Assembly: GCF_037076425.1 (NCBI RefSeq)
Contig: NZ_AP028127.1
Location: 2,353,501 to 2,417,500, forward strand
From: Turicibacter faecis
GTDB taxonomy: Bacteria > Bacillota_I > Bacilli_A > MOL361 > Turicibacteraceae
Direction of reading: 5' to 3'
Length of the DNA stretch: 64,000 nt
The translations under genes were made by a program, and so were the position numbers. Shown one piece after another: positions 34,920-47,356 of the stretch (the stretch's first letter is position 1; the number at the start of each line of letters is the position of its first letter). The notes beneath the pieces were generated by a model, which saw nothing but the letters and a program-made list of their open reading frames with translations, was not told where the DNA came from and made no database searches.

Positions 34920-37427
34920 CTATTCTGACTCTGGTTTATTGTCTAACTCTGCTCCTTCAGCAACCTTTTGGACTTCTTCACTAACTAGTTGTGACTCGTC
35001 AGACTCCTCATGTTCAACAATTGCAACACTAGACACTAATTGTTCATCAGTTAGTCGAATTAATTTTACCCCTTGTGTTGCACGGCCAGTTTGTGAAATT
35101 TGTTGAATTGGTGTTCGGATAATAACCCCTTTATTTGTTACAATTATTAGATCCTCATCCCCATTTACAGCCTTCATGGCCACTAATGTTCCGTTTTTAT
35201 CCGTGATAGTTAACGTTTTAACACCTTTTCCACCACGTTTTGTTTTGCGATATTCTTTAATTGAAGTTCGTTTACCAAATCCGTTCTCTGTTACTACAAG
35301 AATTTCTTGGTCCGTTGTGACCATTTCCATTCCAATTGCAACTTCATCTTCCTCTAAGAAAATACCTCGAACACCAGCTGCTGTACGTCCCATTGGACGA
35401 ACCTCAGTCTCATCAAACCAAACAGCTTTTCCACCACTAGAAGCAATAATAATATCATCTTGTCCAGATGTTTTTCTTACCCCGATAAGTTCATCGTCTT
35501 CCCTTAACGATAGGGCAATAAGACCATTCGTTCGGATATGTCCAAAGGCCGATAAAGTAGTACGTTTTACGACACCAAATCGTGTAGCAAAGAATAAAAA
35601 TTCATCATCATTAAATTCTTTAACTGGGATAATTGCACTAATGTATTCATCCTGCGCGATTTCAATAATATTTACAATAGGTAATCCCTTAGCCGTACGC
35701 CCGTATTCCGGAATCGTATATGCCTTTTTCTGATAAACTTTTCCCTTACTTGTAAAGAACAGTAAATGATCGTGGGTAGATGTTGATAATAATTCTTTTA
35801 CATAATCATCATCATGCGTCCCCATTCCTTGGACCCCTCGACCTCCACGATTTTGAGATCGATACGTTGATATCGGTTGACGTTTAATATATCCATTATT
35901 AGTCAAGGTGATAATAACTTGTTCCTCTGGAATTAGATCTTCATCTTCAATATCAAAATCAGAACCCCGAACAATCTGAGTGCGACGCTCATCACCATGT
36001 TTTTGCTTAACTTCAAGTAATTCTTCACGAATGATTGCATGAACACGTGATTCATTCGCCAAAATATCTTTTAAATCAGCAATTAAAACGACTAAATTTT
36101 GATATTCATCTTCTATTTTACCTCGTTCTAATCCTGTTAAACGGCGAAGGCGCATCTCTAAAATAGCTTTCCCTTGACGTTCCGATAAAGAGAATTCTGA
36201 CATTAATGAATTTAACGCTTCTTCATCATTAGAAGAACCACGAATGATTGCAATAATTCGATCAATATGATCCAAAGCAATACGTAATCCTTCTAAAATA
36301 TGAGCACGATCTTCGGCCTTATCCAAGTCGAATTTTGTACGACGAACAATAACTTCTACCTGATGTTTAATATATTCTGAAATAATCTCTTTTAGGTTCA
36401 ATACTTTAGGCTGCCCATCGACTAAAGCTAACATATTAATACCGTAGGAAACCTGTAATTGAGTTAACTTAAATAAATTGTTTAACATCACCTGTGGATT
36501 AACATCTTTACGCAATTCAATAACAATACGTGTTCCTTCACGATTCGATTCATTTCGTAAATCCGTAATCCCATCTAAACGCTTTTCCTTAACTAACTCA
36601 GCAATTTTCTCAATTAAACGTTCACGATTAACCTGATAAGGAATTTCAGTTACTAAAATAGAATATTTGCCACCATGACCTTCAACGATTTCACATTGAG
36701 AACGAATCATAATTGATCCATTTCCTGTTTCGTAAGCTGAACGAATTCCTTTCGTACCTAAAATTAGCGCACCTGTAGGTAAATCAGGCCCCTTAATAAA
36801 CTGCATCAAACCCAAAATATCAATTTCAGGATTGTCCATATAAGCTAAACAACCATCAATAACTTCCGATAGGTTATGAGGTGGAATATTCGTGGCCATA
36901 CCGACTGCTATCCCGGTTGTCCCATTAACTAGTAGACTTGGAAACCTTGCCGGTAACACAACAGGTTCTTGTTCCTCACCATCAAAGTTAGGTTGGAAAT
37001 CAATCGTATTTTTATTAATATCCCGCATCATTTCCATTGCTAATTTCGACATTCTCGCTTCAGTATAACGCATTGCGGCCGCTCCATCGCCATCAATCGA
37101 ACCAAAGTTACCATGCCCATCAACTAAAGGATAACGATAACTAAAATCTTGTGCCATACGTACCATCGCATCATAAACAGATGAATCGCCGTGAGGATGG
37201 TACTTAGCGATAACATCCCCAACAATACGGGCAGACTTTTTATATGGTTTATCACTGTGCATTCCTAAGTCATTCATCGAATATAAAATTCGACGATGAA
37301 CAGGTTTCAATCCATCACGAACATCTGGTAGAGCACGTGATACGATAACACTCATCGCATAATCAATAAAAGAGGTTCTCATTTCTTTAGCAATATTATG
37401 CGGTTTTACTTGGTCATATCCAGACAT
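34920..37427 (-). CDS. gyrA: DNA gyrase subunit A
   Basis: Breakage-reunion subunit, 835 residues. The catalytic tyrosine lies in [12 protein letters not shown] (about 118-129). The quinolone-resistance region reads [19 protein letters not shown] (about 77-95), with Ser and Asp at the usual hot spots, so it looks wild-type. The C-terminal beta-pinwheel includes the GyrA box [10 protein letters not shown] and ends in a 35-residue acidic tail. It follows gyrB by 34 bp in the recF-gyrB-gyrA operon. Confidence 0.97.
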   Translation of the reverse strand: MSGYDQVKPHNIAKEMRTSFIDYAMSVIVSRALPDVRDGLKPVHRRILYSMNDLGMHSDKPYKKSARIVGDVIAKYHPHGDSSVYDAMVRMAQDFSYRYPLVDGHGNFGSIDGDGAAAMRYTEARMSKLAMEMMRDINKNTIDFQPNFDGEEQEPVVLPARFPSLLVNGTTGIAVGMATNIPPHNLSEVIDGCLAYMDNPEIDILGLMQFIKGPDLPTGALILGTKGIRSAYETGNGSIMIRSQCEIVEGHGGKYSILVTEIPYQVNRERLIEKIAELVKEKRLDGITDLRNESNREGTRIVIELRKDVNPQVMLNNLFKLTQLQVSYGINMLALVDGQPKVLNLKEIISEYIKHQVEVIVRRTKFDLDKAEDRAHILEGLRIALDHIDRIIAIIRGSSNDEEALNSLMSEFSLSERQGKAILEMRLRRLTGLERGKIEDEYQNLVVLIADLKDILANESRVHAIIREELLEVKQKHGDERRTQIVRGSDFDIEDEDLIPEEQVIITLTNNGYIKRQPISTYRSQNRGGRGVQGMGTHDDDYVKELLSTSTHDHLLFFTSKGKVYQKKAYTIPEYGRTAKGLPIVNIIEIAQDEYISAIIPVKEFNDDEFLFFATRFGVVKRTTLSAFGHIRTNGLIALSLREDDELIGVRKTSGQDDIIIASSGGKAVWFDETEVRPMGRTAAGVRGIFLEEDEVAIGMEMVTTDQEILVVTENGFGKRTSIKEYRKTKRGGKGVKTLTITDKNGTLVAMKAVNGDEDLIIVTNKGVIIRTPIQQISQTGRATQGVKLIRLTDEQLVSSVAIVEHEESDESQLVSEEVQKVAEGAELDNKPESE

Positions 37428-37461
37428 TTTCGTTCCTCCTGATACTATCTATTGCTTTGAA

Positions 37462-40486
<3,025 letters not shown>

Positions 40487-40498
40487 TAATCTAACCCT

Positions 40499-40720
40499 CT
40501 ATTTCTGGATTAAAATAATAAACTCACCAAACTCTTCAATGGATACAATATCACCCGGATATAGCTTTCGACCACGACGATTATCTTGTTCACCGTTTAT
40601 AAAAACCGGGATTTCTTCTAAAAAGAATTTTACACTTCCGCCGCTTTCAATTAAATTCTCATACTTTAAAAACTGACCTAGTGTAATATATTCACTTGTA
40701 ATAAAAACTTCAGTTTGCAT
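40499..40720 (-). CDS. yaaA: S4-domain protein YaaA (RlbA)
   Basis: 73-residue S4 RNA-binding domain protein encoded just before recF, as in most Firmicutes. Contains EYITLGQFLKYENLIESGGS and VFINGEQDNRRGRKLYPGDI, which are typical. Start ATG 40720 has AAGGTG 8 bases upstream; a longer in-frame extension is unlike the family. In B. subtilis the protein is tied to ribosome assembly. A TATAAT at about 40750 on the minus strand gives a nearby promoter. Confidence 0.9.
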   Translation of the reverse strand: MQTEVFITSEYITLGQFLKYENLIESGGSVKFFLEEIPVFINGEQDNRRGRKLYPGDIVSIEEFGEFIILIQK

Positions 40721-41006
40721 ACTAATCACCTTTTTCTTTCTATATATATTATAGCATAATTGGTAACTTTTTAACACGATAAACCGTCCTAAAAAAACTC
40801 TCAAATCCACTGATTTTAACGCCTTTTCTCCACTTTTCCCTATATAAAAAAAGGGGATTTTTATCCTCATCTCTAACGTTTCTAAAAAGTATGTTTATTA
40901 CTAAAGAATTTCCTTGATTCCCCCTCCCAGAGATGTCCACAACTATATTTTAAAACGAAAGTTTTATGACACTAAAATGCATACTCTAAATAAAAAGAGG
41001 ATTTAG
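40721..41006. other. Intergenic region before the ISL3-type element
   Basis: Promoter region of yaaA. Near 40989-41000 it contains the AAATAAAAAGAGG tract that was the U-run of the yyzM operon terminator before IS insertion. No gene seen. Confidence 0.6.
40999..41006. repeat. 8-bp target-site duplication, left
   Basis: GGATTTAG, identical to 42493-42500, immediately outside the left inverted repeat. Confidence 0.9.
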
Positions 41007-42492
41007 GGTTCTATAATATTTAGTGTTGCTGATTAAGCAGCACTTTTTTCATAGGATAAAAAAAAGAGACTTCAAGTCTCAATCCTGTTACAATGTTATC
41101 GACTAAAACAATATTGAAAGGATAAGATTTAATGTCTCACTCATATTTTACTAGAAAACTTTTAAATATTAAAGATAAAAATATTACATTTTCAGAAGAT
41201 TATCTTGAGGAAGTGAAGTTGAACGGAATTACTAGCTTTATCTTTAAAGGTATTCTTACGTATCAACCGACTCATTGTCAAAAATGCGGAACCCTATTTG
41301 ATTCAAAATTTAAGAAGCATGGATTTAAAACCTCTCGAATTGTCATTCCAAAAGTCTCTCTTCACGATACCTACTTAGACCTAAAAAAACAGCGTTATTA
41401 TTGTGGGCATTGCCAGTCTACTTTTACACTAAGTACTTCAATTGTTGAAAAGAACTGTTACATTTCTTATCATACGAAACACGCCATTGCTTTAGAGGCC
41501 GAAAATAAAATTTCTGAATGTGATATCGCACGTCGCCATCAGGTCTCTCATTCAACCGTCAATCGAATCATCCATAGCTTTTATGAATCTCAAACCTTAA
41601 ACCTTAATTATTTACCTGAAAATCTCTGTTTTGATGAATTTAAATCCGTTAAGTCTGCTGAGGGGCATATGTCTTTTATTTTTTGCGATGCTGACTCAAA
41701 ACAAATCATCGATATCGTTGAAGATCGTCGTTTAAACTCCCTTCAAGCTTATTTTAAACGATACACAAAGGAAGCACGTCATCGAGTAAAAAATATTGTG
41801 ATTGATATGTACGCTCCTTACATCAGCCTCATTAAGGATCTTTTTCCTCATGCCCAAATTATCATTGATAAATTTCATCTCGTTCAACATCTCTCTCGTG
41901 CACTGAACAAAACTCGAATCCGATTCATGAAAAAGTTCAAAAAGCATGGTCGTAAATTCAAACGTTATTGGCGCTTATTTTTAAAATCTCACGCTTTACT
42001 TAATACCACCACTTATCGATCAGTTTACTGCTTTAAACAACCCATGCGTGAAATTGATATCTTAAACTTTCTACTTGATTTATCTCCTGAATTAAAAGCA
42101 ACCTATGATTTATATCAAGGGTTACTTTTCGCTCTTCAGACAAAAAACTTAAAACGATTTAATCATTTACTCGAAACGGAACATCCGCTTGTTTCTCCTG
42201 AGTTTCAAACGGCTTTCCAAACCTTTAAAACTTATCAATCCTATATTAAAAATACACTCTCAACTCATTACACAAATGGTCCCATCGAAGGAATTAATAA
42301 TAAAATTAAGGTCATTAAGCGTATTGCCTTTGGATATCGTAGTTTCTATCACTTTAAATCTCGTATTCTCATGGTTCAAAATCTAACAAAGCCTAAAACG
42401 AAAATCCTAGCAGCATAGCTACTAGGATTTCGATTTGAATTTTCGTTGTAACAGGTTACAAATTAATCAGCAACACTATTTGACAAAGAACC
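41007..42492 (+). mobile_element. Intact ISL3-family insertion sequence, 1486 bp
   Basis: Terminal inverted repeats of about 30 bp begin GGTTCT at both ends and share TAGTGTTGCTGATTAA (41021-41036 and its complement at 42463-42478). Flanked by an 8-bp duplication, the size typical of ISL3 elements. It encodes one full transposase. The ends and target duplication suggest recent insertion. Confidence 0.93.
41132..42418 (+). CDS. ISL3-family transposase
   Basis: 428-residue DDE transposase. N-terminal zinc finger (HCQKCG, later YYCGHCQ), an HTH (SECDIARRHQVSHSTVNRII, about 128-147), then the catalytic core with Asp in FDEFKS, Asp in VIDMYAPY and the C-terminal GPIEGINNKIKVIKRIAFGY (about 385-404) carrying the Glu. 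The reading frame is uninterrupted. GAAAGG precedes the ATG. Confidence 0.93.
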   Translation: MSHSYFTRKLLNIKDKNITFSEDYLEEVKLNGITSFIFKGILTYQPTHCQKCGTLFDSKFKKHGFKTSRIVIPKVSLHDTYLDLKKQRYYCGHCQSTFTLSTSIVEKNCYISYHTKHAIALEAENKISECDIARRHQVSHSTVNRIIHSFYESQTLNLNYLPENLCFDEFKSVKSAEGHMSFIFCDADSKQIIDIVEDRRLNSLQAYFKRYTKEARHRVKNIVIDMYAPYISLIKDLFPHAQIIIDKFHLVQHLSRALNKTRIRFMKKFKKHGRKFKRYWRLFLKSHALLNTTTYRSVYCFKQPMREIDILNFLLDLSPELKATYDLYQGLLFALQTKNLKRFNHLLETEHPLVSPEFQTAFQTFKTYQSYIKNTLSTHYTNGPIEGINNKIKVIKRIAFGYRSFYHFKSRILMVQNLTKPKTKILAA

Positions 42493-42500
42493 GGATTTAG
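42493..42500. repeat. 8-bp target-site duplication, right
   Basis: GGATTTAG, identical to 40999-41006. It is also one arm of the original terminator stem (see 42493-42523). Confidence 0.9.
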
Positions 42501-42523
42501 TCGCTCAATGGCGTCCTAAATCC
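42493..42523 (-). terminator. Terminator stem of the mscS-yyzM unit, separated from its T-run by the IS
   Basis: GGATTTAGG(A)CGCCATTGAGCG(A)CTAAATCC forms a 9-bp stem on the minus strand. Its T-run (TCTTTTTATTT) now lies beyond the IS at about 40990-41000. With one copy of the duplication removed, stem and T-run would be contiguous. Confidence 0.75.
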
Positions 42524-42528
42524 CCACA

Positions 42529-42735
42529 TTAGTCCTCACTAATTTGTGAAGACTCTAAAACTTTTTTTAATTTCTTTTTAAAATCTGGCCTTGGCATCAT
42601 TAAAACTCTCTCACAGTGACAACACTTGATTTTAATATCAGCCCCTAAACGAATAACTTGCCAACGATTAGTTCCACAGGGGTGCTGTTTTTTCATTTCA
42701 ACAATATCATTCAAACCAAATGATGCATTATTCAC
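42529..42735 (-). CDS. yyzM: DUF951 family protein YyzM
   Basis: 68-residue protein of the DUF951 family: LNDIVEMKKQHPCGTNRWQV followed by RLGADIKIKCCHCERVLMMP. The conserved HPCGxNxW and CxxC suggest a zinc or nucleic-acid-binding site. It starts with GTG overlapping the last base of the mscS stop codon (TAGTG), so it is translationally coupled. Function unknown. Confidence 0.88.
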   Translation of the reverse strand: MNNASFGLNDIVEMKKQHPCGTNRWQVIRLGADIKIKCCHCERVLMMPRPDFKKKLKKVLESSQISED

Positions 42736-43670
42736 TACTGTGCCCCTCCTTCATTCTTCTGATAAATTACCATTTTAGAATATGGAATCTCAATATTATG
42801 CTGGTCAAAAGATTTTTTTATTAATCGACGTAACTCACGTTGAATATGCCATTGTTGTAATGGTGAAACCTCTGCTATCATTCGAATAACAATTGCTGAA
42901 TCAGCTAATTCTTGTACACCTAAAATTTGTGGCAACTGTAAAATAGTCTCATATTTATCAAAAGCGTCTTGTGCTACACCCTCTAATACTAAAATTGCTT
43001 GATCAATATCGGCCTCGTATGCAATGCTAATATCCAACACGGCTTGTCCATTTGAAACCGAGTGATTAATCACCTTACCTATATTTCCATTAGGAATAAT
43101 CACAATTTCCCCGGTTAAGACACGAATCTTTACAGATCTTAATCCAATTTCTGTTACTGTTCCTGTATTCCCGTCAATTTCTACAAAGTCTCCTACTGAA
43201 AATAGGTCTTCAAAAATGATAAAAAATCCCATCGTAATATCATCTAACATACTCTTTGCGGCAAATCCAATTACAACAAAGAAGGCACTGGACGCAATTA
43301 ATAAATTTTGAAGTGGAATAAAAATAGATACTAACCATAGAATCAAAACAATATTAACAGTATATCGCCAAATATTTAAAGACAGGCTTTCAAATGTTTC
43401 TTTTCGTCTCTCTGTTCCCCCAGTAACCTTCTGAATACGTTCAACATTTACAGCAAAGGCTTTTTTCAACATGTTCTTTCCAAGCCTTCTTATAACTGAC
43501 ATGATTACACAAACTAAAATTACACTAATAATTTTGAATCCCACGTTAATTAGTAACTCGTTTAATTGTTCCTTCGCAAAAAAATTCTGAATTCTATCAG
43601 CAAGTGCTAGAGAAATAGCAAAAAACGGATTTACTTTTATTATATCTGGACTAAAAAACAAAAAATTCAA
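42735..43670 (-). CDS. Small-conductance mechanosensitive channel (MscS family)
   Basis: 311-residue membrane channel relieving hypo-osmotic pressure. Membrane helices cover about residues 40-135, including the pore-lining segment SSAFFVVIGFAAKSMLDD, followed by the cytoplasmic beta domain with GDFVEIDGNTGTVTEIGLRS and VIIPNGNIGKVINHS. It starts at TTG 43670 with GAGGAGG 7 bases upstream. It lies between parB and yyzM, the same group as in many Bacilli. Confidence 0.88.
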   Translation of the reverse strand: MNFLFFSPDIIKVNPFFAISLALADRIQNFFAKEQLNELLINVGFKIISVILVCVIMSVIRRLGKNMLKKAFAVNVERIQKVTGGTERRKETFESLSLNIWRYTVNIVLILWLVSIFIPLQNLLIASSAFFVVIGFAAKSMLDDITMGFFIIFEDLFSVGDFVEIDGNTGTVTEIGLRSVKIRVLTGEIVIIPNGNIGKVINHSVSNGQAVLDISIAYEADIDQAILVLEGVAQDAFDKYETILQLPQILGVQELADSAIVIRMIAEVSPLQQWHIQRELRRLIKKSFDQHNIEIPYSKMVIYQKNEGGAQ

Positions 43671-43686
43671 TTAACTTCCTCCTCAT

Positions 43687-44562
43687 TTACTCTAATCCCA
43701 TCATCTCCAGTAATCTATTTAAATCATCCATTGTCATATAATCAATAATAATTTGGCCTTTACCATTTTTTTCTTTAAGTTTAACCTTTGTTCCAAAATA
43801 AGATTTTAAATTAGATTCGACATATTCTAGGTGCGGATTTACTATTTTTTTTATTTTCTTCTCTTCTGCCGGATGTGTAATTCCAATTTCTTTTATTAAA
43901 TCCTCTAGTTCACGAACCGAAATTTGTTTTTCTTTAATAATATTTACGAGCTTTAAGACTAACTGTTCATCCTTTAATCCCGCTAAAACTTTACCGTGTC
44001 CCACCGAAATTACACCATTTTCGATTTCTTCCTGTACCGATTGTGGTAATTGTAATAAGCGCATCGTATTGGCAATATAAGCACGGCTTTTCCCTAAACG
44101 TTCTCCCAATCGTTCCTGTGTTAGGTCTAACTTTTGGATTAGTAAACGATACGCCTCTGCCTCTTCAATAGCTGTTAAATCCTCGCGTTGTAAATTTTCA
44201 ATTAATGCATATTCCATCATCAAATGATCATTAAATTCACGGATAATAGCCGGAATAGTCTTTAATCCTGCCTGTATGGCCGCTCGAAAACGTCTTTCTC
44301 CAGCGATAATTATATAACCTTTTATGTCTTTTTTCACAATAATTGGCTGAAAAACACCATGTTCTTTAATTGACATGGCTAATTCTTTAATTTTTGTTTC
44401 ATCAAAATATTTACGTGGTTGATATGGATTAGGTCTTAAATCACCGACTTCTAATTGATGAATAACCTCTCCCTCTTTTACCTGTTCAAAAGACTCTAGG
44501 CTTTCAATGTCATGTTCTTGAAATAGTGCACCTAATCCTCTACCCAATCTATTCGCTGACAT
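43687..44562 (-). CDS. parB: Chromosome-partitioning ParB/Spo0J
   Basis: CTP-dependent DNA clamp that binds parS and organises the origin region. 291 residues: a GERRFRAA CTPase/ParB-box (about 88-95), ENLQREDLTAIEEA, the HTH LGERLGKSRAYIANTMRLLQ (about 152-171) and a C-terminal dimerisation domain. It overlaps the end of parA by 14 bp. Candidate parS sites are at 15508 and 26828. Confidence 0.95.
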   Translation of the reverse strand: MSANRLGRGLGALFQEHDIESLESFEQVKEGEVIHQLEVGDLRPNPYQPRKYFDETKIKELAMSIKEHGVFQPIIVKKDIKGYIIIAGERRFRAAIQAGLKTIPAIIREFNDHLMMEYALIENLQREDLTAIEEAEAYRLLIQKLDLTQERLGERLGKSRAYIANTMRLLQLPQSVQEEIENGVISVGHGKVLAGLKDEQLVLKLVNIIKEKQISVRELEDLIKEIGITHPAEEKKIKKIVNPHLEYVESNLKSYFGTKVKLKEKNGKGQIIIDYMTMDDLNRLLEMMGLE

Positions 44563-45319
44563 TATTTTTCACCACCTCTTTAGCTAAATCTAGATAAAAT
44601 TGAGCTGCTGTTGATTTCTGATCATACGCAATAATAGACTTACCAAAGGATGGCGCCTCACTCAATCTAACTAAACGTGGAATAATTGTATTAAATACCT
44701 TTTCTTTAAAATATAGCTTAACCTCATTAATCACATCTAGTCCTAATCGTGTTCTACGATCAAGCATAGTAAGAAGTACACCTTCAATCGATAAATTTCG
44801 ATTCAGGCGGCGTTGAACAATACGAATTGTATTTAATAATTGTGTTAATCCCTCTAACGCATAATACTCACATTGAACAGGGATTAATGTGGAATCCGCT
44901 GCTGATAATGCATTGATTGTTAAAAGACCTAATGATGGTGGACAATCGATAATGATATAGTCGAAATAATCCTTTACCTGATCTAATTTAGGTAATAACT
45001 TAAATTCACGGTCTTTTTCCATAACAATCATAGATTCAAATCCTGCTAATTCTTGAGACGAGGGGATTAAAAATAAATTTTCCTCATTCGTTTTTAAAAT
45101 TACTTGACTCGTTGGTGTCTCGTCCACCAGTAAATCAAAAACCGTTAACTCAGCGTCTCCTTTATAAACACCAATACCTGTAGAGGCGTTAGCTTGGGGA
45201 TCCATATCAACAAGTAATACTTTATGACCCAAGTAAGCCAAGGATGCTGATAAGTTAATACTAGATGTCGTCTTACCAACTCCACCTTTTTGGTTCGTTA
45301 TAGCGATAATTTTCCCCAT
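44549..45319 (-). CDS. parA: Chromosome-partitioning ATPase ParA/Soj
   Basis: 256-residue deviant-Walker ATPase: KGGVGKTTSSINLSASLA (about 10-27), MDPQANAST, DYIIIDCPPSLGLLTINA (Walker B). It works with ParB in origin segregation and, in Bacillus, regulates DnaA. AGGAGG precedes the ATG. Confidence 0.95.
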   Translation of the reverse strand: MGKIIAITNQKGGVGKTTSSINLSASLAYLGHKVLLVDMDPQANASTGIGVYKGDAELTVFDLLVDETPTSQVILKTNEENLFLIPSSQELAGFESMIVMEKDREFKLLPKLDQVKDYFDYIIIDCPPSLGLLTINALSAADSTLIPVQCEYYALEGLTQLLNTIRIVQRRLNRNLSIEGVLLTMLDRRTRLGLDVINEVKLYFKEKVFNTIIPRLVRLSEAPSFGKSIIAYDQKSTAAQFYLDLAKEVVKNNVSE

Positions 45320-45639
45320 ATTAACCCTCCTAAAGTCATACTTGCTAATATTTTACCACGAAATGATAAGTTATGAGAAATAAATTTGGAACTTAATCAG
45401 TAAATTTTGGGTTTTATAAAGGTACACATTATACCCAATAAATATTATTTCCAAACATGCTATTTTTATGAAAAAAATTGGTTTTTCCCACCTTAAAATA
45501 TCATCTAATTATTGCTGGTTATAGTATTAAAAGAAAGTTCCTGTGGATAACAAAAAGATTTTATCCACACCTGCCCAATAGAACCCTCGTTCACTGTTAT
45601 TTAATAACAAAAAAAAGGGGCCTATGACCACAGACCCCT
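45320..45639. other. noc-parA intergenic region with paired DnaA boxes
   Basis: About 320 bases, no gene. Contains perfect DnaA boxes TGTGGATAA (45542-45550) and TTATCCACA (45561-45569) in divergent orientation, and the noc terminator. Confidence 0.7.
45542..45569. promoter_or_regulatory. Inverted pair of perfect DnaA boxes (between noc and parA)
   Basis: TGTGGATAA and TTATCCACA, 10 bp apart. Both match the consensus TTATNCACA exactly. Confidence 0.75.
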
Positions 45640-45645
45640 TTACTG
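45610..45645 (-). terminator. Terminator of noc
   Basis: AAAGGGG / CCCCTTTTTTTT stem over a long GTC...GGC-containing loop, at the end of the noc gene. Confidence 0.75.
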
Positions 45646-46461
45646 CTTACGCTTAGGTAAAGAAATTTTAATAACATAGGAATCGTCTAATTCCTCAGTT
45701 TCGTGATTTACCCTCATCCCAGTTTTTTCAACCATCATAATAGCCTGTTTAAAGGTATTCATAGCAATTCGACAGTCTCTTGGCATACGAGAAATAGTCT
45801 TGGCTTTCACTGGTTTTTCCTTTGGATTTAATGTCTCGTCTATTAAGCGTTCTGTTTCCGAGACATTTAAATCCTTCTCTATAATTTTTTGCAATAATTG
45901 CTCTTGCAATTGAAAATCCTTTACTGTCAATAGCGCACGTGCGTGTCGTTCTGTAATATTACGCTCCAAAACTGCCTGTTGCACCGCTTCACCTAAGTTT
46001 AATAAGCGAATTTTATTCGCAACAGTCGACTGAGATTTCCCCATCTGTTTCGCTAGAGTGGCCTGCGTAATACCATGTAACTCAATCAATTGTTTATATG
46101 CCATAGCCTCCTCAATAGCCGTTAAATCCTCACGTTGAATATTTTCAACGATTGCAATTGATGCTGATTGGCGATCATCATAATCCCTTATAATAGCTGG
46201 AACTTTTTCCAAACCTATTAGCTTTGAGGCACGATAACGTCTTTCCCCAGCAATAATTTCATAACCGCCTTCAAATTGACGAACAACTATAGGTTGAATT
46301 ACTCCGTGTTCTTTAATCGATTCCGATAACTCAGAAATCTTTTCATCATTAAAGATATTTCGTGGTTGATATTTATTTGGAATAATTTTCGCAATAGGTA
46401 ATTGAATAACTTCATCCTTTGGTTGGTTACGAGAATCATCCCTTAAAAATATATTAAACAC
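45640..46461 (-). CDS. noc: Nucleoid occlusion protein Noc (ParB paralogue)
   Basis: Blocks division over the nucleoid. 273 residues, with ParB-like ENIQREDLTAIEEAMAYKQL and GERRYRAS, the HTH LAKQMGKSQSTVANKIRLLN, and an N-terminal amphipathic stretch (FNIFLRDDSR) like the membrane-binding helix of Noc. GTG start at 46461 has GGGGGG 7 bases upstream; an earlier in-frame extension looks spurious. Downstream of rsmG, as in B. subtilis. I did not find an obvious Noc-binding palindrome in this window. Confidence 0.9.
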   Translation of the reverse strand: MFNIFLRDDSRNQPKDEVIQLPIAKIIPNKYQPRNIFNDEKISELSESIKEHGVIQPIVVRQFEGGYEIIAGERRYRASKLIGLEKVPAIIRDYDDRQSASIAIVENIQREDLTAIEEAMAYKQLIELHGITQATLAKQMGKSQSTVANKIRLLNLGEAVQQAVLERNITERHARALLTVKDFQLQEQLLQKIIEKDLNVSETERLIDETLNPKEKPVKAKTISRMPRDCRIAMNTFKQAIMMVEKTGMRVNHETEELDDSYVIKISLPKRKQ

Positions 46462-46578
46462 CCTGAATCCCCCCTTATAATAACAGTTAAAAATCACTCT
46501 TAATATTTAAATTATAGCTTATTTTTCTGCTTTTTTCTAGGATTTCTATAGCTTTACCCTGGCCCATGACATTTAAGC

Positions 46579-47292
46579 CTATTTTAATGGTTTATTTTTA
46601 ATTTGACCATAAGCCCTAGGATACTTATTAGGTGTTTTTTTGTGTTTTTTTGTATAAATATTAGTGCGTGATCCCGCTTCCTCGGGTAATTCTATTTGTT
46701 TAACATCAATAATCTGTACACCTAAAGTTTCGAGTGCCCGCTTTGACTCTATTAACTCATCTTCACCTGTTTGTCCCTTTAAGGCAATAAAATATCCCTC
46801 TTCTTTAACCAATGGAACACACAACTCGGAAAGAATGTTTAATCGCGCAACCGCACGGGCAGTTACAATATCAAAGGACTCCCTATGACGACCTGCATAT
46901 TCTTCCGCCCTAGAATGATACGCCTGAATGTCTTTTAACTTGGTCTCGTTGATAACATGATTTAAAAAGTTAACTCTTTTTCCTAGCGAATCGACCAAAT
47001 CCATTTTTAAATGTGGGAATACAATTTTTACAGGCAATGCTGGAAATCCAGCCCCAGATCCGACATCACATAGTGTTCTACAATTTCCAATCTCCTCAAA
47101 CATCAAGAAGCCAATTAAGGAATCATAAAAATGCTTTAAATAAACTTCATTAACTTCAGTAATTCCTGTTAAATTCATTTTTTCGTTCCACTCTACTAAT
47201 AATTCATAATATCGGTGCAACTGCCATTTTTGTTCTTCGCTTAAATCAATACCAAACTCTTTTAGTCTACTGTAAAATTGTTCTGGTGTCAT
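46579..47292 (-). CDS. rsmG: 16S rRNA m7G527 methyltransferase
   Basis: 237-residue SAM enzyme (GidB) with DVGSGAGFPALPVKI (about 71-85) and a preceding KHFYDSL segment. The C-terminus is basic (KKHKKTPNKYPRAYGQIKNK). Located 65 bp downstream of mnmG and upstream of noc. Confidence 0.95.
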   Translation of the reverse strand: MTPEQFYSRLKEFGIDLSEEQKWQLHRYYELLVEWNEKMNLTGITEVNEVYLKHFYDSLIGFLMFEEIGNCRTLCDVGSGAGFPALPVKIVFPHLKMDLVDSLGKRVNFLNHVINETKLKDIQAYHSRAEEYAGRHRESFDIVTARAVARLNILSELCVPLVKEEGYFIALKGQTGEDELIESKRALETLGVQIIDVKQIELPEEAGSRTNIYTKKHKKTPNKYPRAYGQIKNKPLK

Positions 47293-47356
47293 AAAAAACC
47301 TCTCCTTAGCCCAAAAGAGTTAAGAGATCCTTTCCCTTAACTCTCAATTTATATTT

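Noticed and set aside
40749-40940. Open frame upstream of yaaA
   Set aside because: Lies over the yaaA promoter and has no family resemblance or ribosome site.
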